A model generated the notes under the pieces. That model was not told the origin of the DNA. It ran no database searches and saw nothing but the letters and a program-made list of their open reading frames with translations. A program made the position numbers and the translations under genes. A stretch of 64,000 nt of DNA, taken from assembly GCA_020746105.1 (NCBI GenBank), contig CM036619.1, positions 51,444,635-51,508,634 of the forward strand, written 5' to 3'. Shown here one piece after another: positions 13,301-25,300 of this stretch (positions within the stretch are counted from its first letter, which is position 1; each line of letters opens with the position of its first letter). Source of the DNA: Trogon surrucura. Its lineage: Eukaryota; Chordata; Aves; Trogoniformes; Trogonidae.

Positions 13301-16300
13301 AATTTGGCAAGGTTCAACCCAGCAAACCACACCGTGCTTGTCTGTGATCCCACCAGAAAACATATTTTAAGGAGGATCATACTGCAAGCACATGCTGAGA
13401 TTTCAAATAGCAACAGCACTGAATGACATTATCACCCTTCTGCTGGCTGATACCTCCTCTTGCCATCTGCCAGCAAAGCAGTCTGTCTGAGTAACCTTTA
13501 AATATTTTAGAAGTAAAATATATCGTCCATACTGGCTAGCTAATATTCCTACAAGTCACTCTGTTGTAGGGTCTGTAGGGTTGATAATAGAGACCAGGAT
13601 GAGCAGCTGAGGTATGACTAGATCTGGAAGAGAAAATCTGCTCACAGTCTTCAGCTTAGATATCAAAGGTAACAGTCCTGAAGCACAAGATGATGTGCTA
13701 CTGTCTTCAAGTGAGACATCGTGACTTGTTGGCCTCAGGTTTCCAAACTAGACAACATGACTCAATTAGCTTAAATTCCCCTCGGATCTGAAACAGTGAA
13801 ATTGCTTCCTCCGCCTGCCTGAAACTGCCAAGCTCTTCCTCTTGTGCTTTGCCAAACTCCTGCCATCCTCCAGCAACAGAGATGGTTTCAGTGTTTGTAG
13901 GCTCCCCCTGTGAGGCACCTCAGAATGATTTGGGATGAAGGGTTTGCTGTTAAATATTGCAGGGATGCTGCTGGTAACTAAGAACACCGAAGCACCATCA
14001 GGTAGTTGGGAGGAAACAGAAAAATGTTTTCATCTGGAAAAAGGAAAAAGTTAAGCGGGAGTCACTGTTACCAGGAGGAGGGCAAGGCATATGAGTTCAT
14101 ACTATGCATATGCATACATCCCTATATGGCCCCATATGGACATACCTTCCCTAATGGTGCCTCTCAAAAACATTTGTCTTGAGAAACAAATCACTTACCG
14201 TTCACAACGGACGCCAGTATAGCCCTCTTTGCAGAGACATTGAATTTCTTCACCATTTGCCACACAGCCAGTTGCAAATCTTTGAGAAGAAGCAAAAATA
14301 TTATTCCAAGCACAAAATCAAATAGGTTTTACACTCTAGAGGCTAAGCTCGGTTAAATGACTTTTAGATTGAAGAGTTTTTATACCACCAAATTACTTCT
14401 CAGCTAATTTAATTGTCTCCAGATAAATTGCTGTGACTAATTCTTTGAAGTTTCATATTATTTCTCTAAATTCTTTCCTTAGACTAAAAAATAATCATTA
14501 TCTGACCCTCTGGACTGAATATAATAGTATAATAATTCCTAAAGGAATGCCTAAAATAAACCTTAATAGTGATGTTCTAAAATAAAACAAGTCTGGATAG
14601 CTATTTTATCTTGCTAGGCAAGAATCAATAGCCTGTGCTAGACAACATTTCCTCCTGTTTGGATAGCTTCTTTTTTTAATGGATGGAAACATTAGAGGAT
14701 ATTTTAATGCAGCTAATATTGGGAGTTTTGTGGGCTTTTTTAATAGAGTTGTGCACCACTTTGGGTAGCCCTAGAGCATTATCTGGTTAACATAATGAAT
14801 ATTTTTGGCTGTTCTTTCTAGTAGAATCATCTGGATTCAGATTTCTCTGGGAGGAAAACCATCTTTTGGCTGATGTTTGGGAAGGAGAAGGCAGGAGGTG
14901 AAGCAAGGATAGGCTATTTCCAGTTTTTAATCTATGAGCAGTTGGATAAAGCAAGTCTGTGTATCAAAGACAGGTATGTGCACTAAGAATTACATATAAT
15001 TTGACTAGATGGAAAATTGTCAACTCCAATAATGCCAGGTGAAGTGCATTTCCTATGTCAGAAATGGTATTCATCACCCTAATGGGCAGCTATGAAACTG
15101 CACAAGTTTACAGTCTCCCCAGGTATTTCAGCACTCTTAAAGCAAAAGATGACTAAAATATGTTCGGTCAGCCTCAGGCAAGCACCTGCAGAAGAGGCCA
15201 ATGCTGTCAAAACCAGATCTATCAGAGAACTCTCTGATAGATGAAAAACTTGTCTATTGTCTGATAGTGTAAATCTCTCACTTAAGGCTATTTGGTGTTT
15301 GCTAATGCACCTGGCAAATACTATGTGGTGCCTTTAGCAATTTATAGCTTAAGATTTTTAAATAATATCTGGATTTAATGCATATCATATTTCATGACTG
15401 CCCAATTATGACAATATGACTAAATTTAAAATTGCATTTAAAATGCAATTTTAAAAGCCTGGCAACCTTATTAGATCCAAGGAAATTTAGTTTTTTTCTA
15501 GCTCAGTGTGTTTGCACTTAAAATGGGACTTCCACCTGAAAAGCAACCATACTCCTTCAGAAATCTAGATATGTGCTTAAGAACTTTTCTGGGTTTATAT
15601 TATTTTTGCTTGTCACTAAATTTTCTGAATTCATATAAAAGGCTTGTTTCGTTGTCACTTATCTCCTAAGCGGAGCACTGGTGTTACAAACATGAGAATA
15701 AAGATAACTTACATCTTGCATTTCAGTAATCAAGAAAGATTCTGGACATGCCCAGTAAGTGAGAAGACCTCCACCCTGTATTTCTCACCACGAAGGAATT
15801 ACTGGTGGTTTTGTACACAAGCCCACTACAACTGCCCGAGGCTCACCCAGGTGATGAGCAGCGTGCCTTTGTGTGCAGGAAGTGAGTGAGAGCTGGAATA
15901 CTCAGCTTATTAAAAAAAGGTAATGCCGTGAGACAGACCACCAAGTTACTGCTGGACTAACGTGCCTCGAGTGAGTCTGATGCCTCACCATGTAGGGTGA
16001 TATGAGAATACAGAGAAAGATCGTTATCCTCCTACACTAGCAGGGTTGGGGTTTTTTTGTCGTCTTTTTTTTTTTCTTTTCCGCTCTCCTGTTTGACTTC
16101 TTATGACCTTTTACTGTACCTGTTTGTATAGGGGCAAGGACACACCCGGCAGGAACCTTGAGTGGCATCTCCAAAATAACCATCTTTACAGCGCTCACAT
16201 TTCTCCCCATCGGTATTATACTGACAGTTCTTTAGAAGGAGACAAGTAAGACAGTTAGCAATGCTTTACCACTCAATATGGCTTTATTATTACTTAAAAA

Positions 16301-19300
16301 AATTATAGCAAATCTACTCAGAGGATACATTTTTTCCCTTCCACATAATCAAGCATTTACTGCCGAACTACCTTCGTGAGCAGGATAGATTAATTCCAGT
16401 CATTCTCTAATTGTAGAAAGCACAATTTGCTCACTATTGTGGAGAAGCAAGAGATAAATAAGCAGCAGTAAACATATTTTTAAAGAAATTCAGTCAGGTG
16501 CATAGTTTGTTAAGGAATATTCCATTAATGTACTCTCTCTGTCTTCATATTTGAATTAAAAATCAAAAATCACTGCATTTAAATGGAACTTTAAATTTTG
16601 CATTTAACACTAATTAGAAGGCAGATATCATTTAAAAGCATGCAATTAATTGAGACCAAAAATCCCACGAAATTAATATTAAAAAGGTATTTCTCTTCAT
16701 AGATTCAGATCAGAATTGAATTTCATGTACTTTCTCCAGTGTATATGTCATTTGTATTTATCTGGAGTAGCCGAAATAAATTATGAAAAGCAAAGGCTGG
16801 GAAAACAATTGAAACCAATACAACTGAGCTACTTTTGCCATGACAAAATTGTTGGGAATTATATTTTATTTTAGAAACATTCTTATTTCTGATGCTATCT
16901 AATTGTCACACACATTTGGTTGGACTCAATCTTAAAGGTCTTTTCCAACTTAAATGACTTTGATTTTATGGCTCTACATTTATATGTTATGGGGAGAGGA
17001 TGAGCGAGTTGCTCATAAAATAGAAGTTGTTCAAATGCATGTTTGAGCCGCCATAAAAATTCCATGTGACCAACGTTCAAGAGGCATTAAAGCTCCCAAG
17101 TCCTAAATCTGTTTTCTTCAATGTGTAAGAGAATGATCCAGCGTCCCACTGAGCTGAGAGTGTACGAATAAAGTGAAAGATGGAAAAAGAAAGCAGGAAA
17201 TTGGCTGAAAGCAGTCACTGAGAAGATTGCACTCCCATTTCCTGGTCTTTGATGGCTTAGGGCTATGGCTGAAGGCCCTACTATCATGTTCTGCAGCAGA
17301 GGGGCATTCTTCCCTACAAATGAGAAACAACTCTGTCTCTCCCATCTTTTCTTACACTCCATTCTCCTCCACATTTCTTCACATCCAGATTCCCTCAACT
17401 ACATCAACAGCCTTTCCCTCAGACTCTGCGTGTAGTAACCCCCAGTTTGTTTTCATTTTGGTTACAGAACTAAATCTGTGGCCCACTCATGAAATGTTCT
17501 GGGAAAGAACAGGAAAAGCTCCAGTTCACATATGGGCCATTTAACTAGGGGAAGCTCCAGTAATATGAAGACACTGTGTTTGTAAAAGGAATCATTCTAA
17601 AATGAAGCCTCTATAAAAGCTGATGCATACACTCCTGCAAAAAGCTCATGGAAAATTCAGTCTGTTTCTGAATATTTACTTCAAATTTTGATAATCCTGA
17701 AGAATAAACTAAACTGCAAAGAGAGTAAAAGAGAGGTATTTAAAAATATTTGTGTTGATTTAATCTTGGAGCAACCTACCCTTGTCAAATTCATGTCCCA
17801 GCTTTTGTTTTGCTCACTCTCAGTAGAAACTGAAGCAATTCTGTAACTGCTGAAGAAAGTCTGCATTACTTCACATGTAAGTCACTCTGAATGTGCCATG
17901 CTGTCTCTCTAGCTATACGGTGTAGGAGGACAGGAGAACATAATCCAGGGCTCCCAAGGCATGGTGGAATGAAGCCAGAGCAGCAACTCATGCCCTCATG
18001 GAAGGACCTCATGGGTTTTCCTTAAAGTTTCACAGGGGTAGAGACACCCCTGGAATCACAGCATCTCCAAACCATCCAGTATTGCAAACTCTGAAAGGAA
18101 AACTCTCAGCTGACTCCATATGCACCCCTATGGTAAGAGGAAGACAGAGCAGGTTGCCAGGGCCACAACAGAAACACCTATGGCCATGGGGTTACATGAC
18201 ATGAAACAACACGTCATGGGATGAGCAAGTCTTAACACCGCACTTCTGCTGAGGGAACGTGCCTTTCCAGAGGAAAGGCAGGGACCATGAGGACACAAAG
18301 CCTGATTAATGGCAGAGGGCCAGCTTTTCCTCAGTTCTTCTGTTTTCTCCACCTCCTCCTGCACCCCGTTCTCTTCCACTTTCAGCAGGGCAACCCCTTG
18401 CCTCCCACCAGCACGCAGTGGGAGAGCTATTGCCCGAGCTGGGGAGTAAAGCACTGCTGCCACAGAGGGAAGAGTCAGCCTGGGCTTAGCCTCACAAAGC
18501 CTTCTCTGGAGACTATCACTGGAGAGATGCCACCATGTCTCTGGAGTCCAGTGCTCCAGGTGAGAGGCAGGAAGGAGGAGGCCAAGTCAGCAAGCTTTGC
18601 GCTTTGGATATGAAACTTGACAACTCCGCGTTAAGGAGCCTCCTTGTCTTCTCTGCACCACTACAGGTCTGTGTCCCATAGCTCCTCTTCAGACAAACAA
18701 ACTTGCTCCTTCTTAGGTGGAGGCTCATGATGGAAATGCAGGCCCTCTAGGCTTTCATTTTTCACCCTATTATCCTGGATGACTTCGCTTGCCCTAAATT
18801 TTGTCCCAGGGCCAAGTACTGTTTTAGCTCTATCTATCTGAAAGTTAATCCAGCTGTGAGAAGGAGGGGTTGAAGAAAAACCTAAATCATATACTTCATG
18901 AGTTAAAAGTGAAATCTGAATTTTTTTTTTTCCTTTAAAATTTTTGATCTGAAGTAAAGCTTCCTCGTCTTTATAGCCCTGCTGCAGCACTTTCCTGTCA
19001 TGGCCTGCCCAGCCTCTCCAAAGCAGCAGCCTGCAAGTCATCCCCCAGAATGTGCTGAATTGGTTTATAGTTTCCATTAAAGCAAGAGGGTTGGTTGAGA
19101 CAAAGCCGGGGGAATGACATAACGCACAGGAATGCACCGCAGGCAGAATGGATGCAGTGTGCACAAGGAGGAAATCACAGAGAAGACAGACCATGAAAGA
19201 TGTTGGCAATGTTCTTGTTTGCACAAGTAAGTAAGTGAAAAATCAGTGAAGATGCTTTAAGTGGGAATTTTTCAGAACAAACCGTCCGAAGAAGCATCAT

Positions 19301-22300
19301 AGATATGAGCTAGAGAAGTACAGTCACCCAAATGTCACACTCGCATTGCTATGAGGTCTGATCCACTCCCATGAAGCTGCTTTGGATTTAATACCATGTG
19401 CCAGGGAGCAAAATGTGCCCCACTGCATCTTCTGTAACAGCCGAAATTTTCTAATTAATCTAACTTTTATCCCCTTTATGTCATCTTATTCATTCCAATA
19501 TTTTTTGAATCCATCTAGCTGAATTAGTGGACACTTACTAATTGAACAAGAGATTCTGCAAAGGCTATGTTCTTGTCAGCGTTAGCAAACCCTACTATAT
19601 ATAGACAAAATTAGTAACTGCATATGCCAGGACAAGACCCATATTTATTATAAATAACTGCAAATACATATGTACTAATTTGATGACTTTTTGTACCATG
19701 AGCTAACAAAAATTACAGGGGAAACAAGAAAGACAAGGACACAAATTATTCCAATCACCCACAGTTATATTAAATGTACATATAAGTGTTTGCTCATTAA
19801 CAGTACAAGATATAAGAGAATAAGGCAAACAAGGATTATTTTTAGTTGCTTGGAAATTGACAATACTGTAGCAAGGTAACTGTTTTCTTTTTCTCCTTTT
19901 TTCAATTCCTTTGTTGAATAGTAGTAGTTATTAGTTACTTACAATACATTTTCCAGTACCATCTTGACACCTATTTGAATTTCCATTGCAGTTGCAGGGA
20001 ACACAGCGTCCAGTAAATAATCCTTTATTCTCACGATAAAATCCAAGGCCACATTCCTAGACAATAAGCAGAGAGGAAAAAAAAATGTGAGTGTCAGCAG
20101 AAAGAAAGTTTTACAGGTTATGGGAGTAGTGGAGGTGCAGGTCTCCTTGCAAGCTCTCAGTCCATATTGCTGTTTAAATTATAAGTATTTTAATGCAGTG
20201 AATAGCAATTAAAGGAGCTGAGGAAATGCCATCTGAACCCTCTGCTCTACACTTTGTGGTAGTTGGGATTTCATCATTTTGACTCTAACCTCTGAGCAAA
20301 ACACATTTCCTGTGGTAATGTACAAAGGTGTAGAATATGACTTTAAAACCACCGAAAAATATTTGAATATAGATTCATAGTACAGCGTTCTCAAAGAAGA
20401 ACATATGGAGGTCTCACATATTAGCTAGTGGCTATATGAAATCTTTACGTTAATGTAACTAGGGTGTATTCCTTGGAAATACTTTTAACGAGGTATCTTT
20501 TACATTAATTCATTCTGACTTCCTCAATAAGTCTACTTAGAGCTATACAAAGCCATGCTTAGACAGAGCTAGGTCTAATTTCTATGTACAGGCTTGTCCT
20601 GGAGACCCGGGAAGCATGAGAAGAATGTTTATCTATAAAGGGCACAGGAGCAGGAGCACAGCCTGTCAGATCGAAGTTGGGTTTAAACAGGGAACTGAAC
20701 TGGAGGAACATCATGAATGAAGCAAGAGACATGCAGTTTGTTAGCCTACACCAGGAAGGGAGTAACTAATATGTTAAAACCAGGTTCTTGACTGGCACGG
20801 GCAGGGAAAGCACAAGGGTAGGGAAAGTAGGAGGAATTCCTCCTGGGCATGGAGCCTTGCTGTGTACAGACCAATTCAAAAATCCATGCCTGCTTTCTCT
20901 GCTCAGCATCCTCCTGGCACACCAACCACACCAAATATGATCAGACATAAGCCTATCCCTTCCATTCCCTACCTCCTTTTCACTACTAAGTTGGTGTGGA
21001 CCAAGGAAGATCAGGGGCTGTACGGAAGCAAGGGCAAAGCTGTGCTCCCCGCGAAGCCAACGCTCCCAGGTTCTTGCCTCCAGCAACATGTTCCTGCACC
21101 ACACCTACACCTCGCCTCTACCCCATGGGTCAGGGGCTGGCCCCAGAGACACTCAGAAAACAAGTGACAGTTGAACCTTAAAGCAATATATCTCTTCTCA
21201 TAGCAACTGCACCACCAAGACTGATGGGACTAATCTGAAGAACAAAGGGTTTGTGGGACGGTGTCCAAAATCACGTTTTAGTGCCTTGAGGTTTAAGTAT
21301 TTCTGCAGGGGCAAGATTAACCAGTGAGTTAATCAACCATGTAACTACCAGAGAAAAAAAAAGATTCATCTCTCCCAAAGCAGCAGATCCCAACAGGAAT
21401 ATTGAGTTATGCTGTTTAAGCAACAGTTGCTAGTGGTACCTTTGCCTTCTTTACATGTAGGATAAATGGGGAACAAAAACAAGTACACAGAATATTAATA
21501 TCGTGAACAGCTTTTAATACTGACTTCACTGTGAGCAAAGACTAAATTTAGAATAGGCACTTGCAATTTTTCAGATACGTTTTTGAAAGGGTGAATATGT
21601 TCCCTGAACAACAGGGAGCCAGTATACACAGCTTCTGAAGAAATCAGGGCCTGAAACACATTAAACAGCATGACTAAGTAAAATATAGGCTCTAATGCAC
21701 ATACATTTTATGTACTTAAAGTCTCTTTTTAGAGAGCAAAATGAATCACTCCTTCAAAAAATACACCCAAATGTGTTTGGAAAAAATCTGTGCAGCTTTA
21801 TGATTTTCTATTTATGATGTCTTTAAAACAACAAATTTGGAGTATGTGGGCACTTTGTTTTTGAAGCAACACTTGTGATACTGAGAAACCGATTCCACAC
21901 AGATAAAGCCCTCGGCATTTTCAAGTGCTCAGGAGTCCAGGATGATTCTTTTCAATTTAAAAGAAACTTCTTGCACACACTGTTGTTAGCAAAGCACTTT
22001 GAGACACAAGATTAGCCTTCTTGCTACTTTTATATTAAGTAATGTATAAGTTGTTATCAAATTAGTCCATTTAAAAACAAGGAAGGAAGGAAGCAAGGAA
22101 GGGAAAATGAACAAGTTACCTGTCTCTGGTAAAAATCCCTTTGAACTTGTTGGTGCTGACTGTGCTTCTGAAGGTGAGGATAGGAGAGCCTCTGCTGCAT
22201 ATCTTGTGCTAAACAATGCTCCAGGGTTACGAACGTGACAACCAGCCACCCTACACTCCTCGGCCTCTGTGCCTGGGCCATCGTTTTACTTTAGCTCCAC

Positions 22301-25300
22301 TGCCGAACATGCGCTGCTATCGTTTTGGTGCTCGCTCGTTCTCTTATACTTTCTCTTCTTCTCCAGCTTGTGACTCAGATTAATGAGGCTCCGGGCTGTG
22401 ATGGGCCCCACCTTTAAACTTTATATGTGAGTCAAGTTGTACAGCGCATATTACCGCTCCTGAGGTTAACAAGTAACCCCGCAGTTCCTGGAGCTCAATA
22501 TATACCTAAGTCGGGGTGTGGCAGGCATCACCTCCTCCCCACCTTAGGCAGCCAGACAGAGCTAGGTGATTAGAGCAGTAAATCACTGCATGAGTAATGC
22601 TGCATAAACATATGGGGCTTGCAAACTACCCAGGTGAGTGTCTTGATCGCTTCCTTTGACCATGTATTTCCACCAGGTTATTAAATAAAAACCTCAAGAG
22701 CTTAGTTTATCAAGGTAGTACGTTGAAAGCAATGGGACGGCAGTAGGAATTTCAGTAAATGCTCATCAATCTCTGTGTCGCACAGAACACCAAATGTAGG
22801 AAAAAATAAATTTCAAGAAATATTTCCAAAAATTATATTTGACAGATGACGAACCGTTGCCCTGAGCAGTGGATGCACATGAGACGTAAGCCAGGCATAC
22901 ACGTTGTGTCGTTCAGACTCTCTGCAGCTGCTCCAGTCTAGGTATTATTCTTCCATTGTCATTTCAGAAATGTTTGCAAGGTTAGTTCAGAAATTGCTGC
23001 ACTATGGTAACCCCCAACCATTTTTTGAGAGAATAATTCCTCATATTTTGTGCATTTTGTGCATCATTTATCTCTCCAGTACTTTATTCTACTGCCTTGG
23101 GTGCTTACCCATGGGAATAGTCAAGCTCTAAGCTAAGCAAAGTGACAACCAAAAGAATTACACCTACAGAAACAGCATAGAGGACAGGATATACAACTGA
23201 AGCTAGGATTCCACCATTCAAGCAATTACTGGGGGATACCCCGTGGGACAGGGAGCTGAAAGGTAAAGGGGCCCAAGACAGTTGGTTGGCATTCAAAGAC
23301 CACTTCTTTGAAGCTCAGGATCAGTGCATCCCATCAGGTAGGAAATCAAGAAAGAGATCCAGGAGACCTGCTTGGTTAACCAGGGATCTGCTGGGCAGAC
23401 TCAGGTGGAAGGGGAGGGTGTTTAAATTGTGGAAGGAAGGGCTGACCACTTGGGTGGAGTACAGGGCAGCTGTCAGGGAGTGCAGGGAGGCAATCAGAAA
23501 AGCTAAGGCCTCCTTGGAGTTAAAACTTGCAAGGGAGGTCAAAGACAACAGAAAGGGCTTCTTCAAATACATTGCTGACAAAACTAACACTAGAGGCAAT
23601 GTAGGCCCTCTGTTGAATGAGGTGGGTGCCCTGGAGACAGAGGACAGAAAGAAGGCAGAGTTGCTGAATGCCTTCTTTGCCTCTGTCTACACTGTTGGAG
23701 ACCGTCCTCAGGAGCCTCAGTCCCCTAAGGTCCCAGAGGAAGTCATGACAAAGGAGGAGTCTGCCCTGATTGATGAGGAGTGGGTTAAGGATCAGTTTGA
23801 ACACTTGGACATTCATAAATCCATGGGCCCTGATGGGATGCACCCACGGGTGCTGAGGGAGCTGGCGGGAGTCATTGCTAGGCCACTCTCCATCATCTTT
23901 GGTAAGTCGTGGGTAACAGGTGAGGTGCCTGAAGACTGGAGGAAAGCGAATGTCACTCCAGTCTATAAGAAGGGCAGGAAGGATGACCCGAGTAACTACA
24001 GACCGGTCAGCCTCACCTCCATCCCTGGAAAGGTGATGGAACATCTTATCCTTGACACTGTCTCTAGGCATATCAAGGATAAGAAGGTTATTAGGGGCAG
24101 TCAGCATGGCTTTGCCAAGGGGAAGTCATGTTTGACCAACCTGATAGCCTTTTACGAAGACATAACTAGGTGGATGGATGGTGGCCATGCAGTGGACGTG
24201 GTCTACCTGGACATCAGCAAGGCCTTTGACACCGTCTCCCACAGCATCCTCATAGGTAAACTGAGGAAGTGTGGTCTGGATGACCAAGTAGTGAGGTGGG
24301 TCGAGAACTGGTTGAAGGGAAGAAGCCAGAGGGTTGTGGTCAATGGGGCCGAGTCTGGCTGGATGCCTGTGTCTAGTGGGGTCCCTCAGGGGTCAGTGCT
24401 TGGGCCGGTGCTGTTTAATATATTCATCAACGATCTGGATGAGGGATTAGAGAATGTTGTCAGCAAGTTTGCTGATGATACGAAGTTGGGGGGAGTGGTT
24501 GACACACCAGAAGGCTGTGCAGCCATTCAGAGAGACCTGGACAGGCTGGAGGGCTGGGCGGGGAGAAATCTGATGAAGTTTAATAAGGGCAAGTGTAGAG
24601 TTTTGCACTTGGGAAAAAATAACCCCATGTGCCAATATAGGTTGGGGACTGCCCTGCTGGAGAGCAGTGCAGGGGAAAGGGACCTGGGGGTTCTAGTGGA
24701 CAGCAGGATGACCATGAGCCAGCAGTGTGCCCTCGTGGCCAAGAAGGCCAATGGCATCCTGGGGTGTATTAGAAGGGGAGTAGCAAGTAGGTCAAGAGAG
24801 GTCCTCCTGCCCCTCTACTCTGCCCTGGTGAGGCCGCATCTGGAATATTGTGTCCAGTTCTGGGCCCCTCAGTTCAAGAAGGACAGGGAGCTGCTTGAGA
24901 GAGTCCAGCGTAGAGCCACAAAGATGGTGAAGGGAGTGGAGCATCTCCCTTATGAGGAAAGGCTGAAGGAGCTGGATCTCTTTAGCTTGGAGAAGAGGAG
25001 GCTGAGGGGTGACCTCATCAATGTTTATAAATATGTCAAGGGGGAATGTCAGGAGGATGGAGCCAGGCTCTTTTCAGCGGCGTCCACTGACAGGACAAGG
25101 GGCAATGGGTGGAAGCTGGAACACAGGAGGTTCCAGAAAAATATGAGGAAAAACTTTTTCACTGTGAGGGTGACTGAGCACTGGAACAGGCTGCCTAGGG
25201 AAGTTGTGGAATCTCCATCTCTTGAGACATTCAAAACCCGCCTGGACGCGTTCCTGTGCGCTCTAGTGTAGGTGATCCTGCTCTGGCAGGGGGGTTGGAC

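Larger units (their letters stand above)
14280..16119. other. Intron with two short perfect palindromes
   Basis: Inverted repeats lie at 15217-15242 and 15426-15454. Otherwise AT-rich with nothing recognisable. Confidence 0.6.

Noticed and set aside
17087..17544. Overlapping frames of about 100 codons on both strands
   Set aside because: Pyrimidine-rich intronic sequence; no family recognised.
18661..19224. 187-codon open frame on the minus strand
   Set aside because: No family recognised, no domain, lies wholly in an intron; GC-richer stretches produce such frames by chance.
20766..21104. Overlapping open frames on both strands
   Set aside because: No recognisable product, no splice-site support, intronic.
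23520..24107. 195-codon frame antisense within the CR1
   Set aside because: Shadow of the CR1 reverse transcriptase frame on the other strand.
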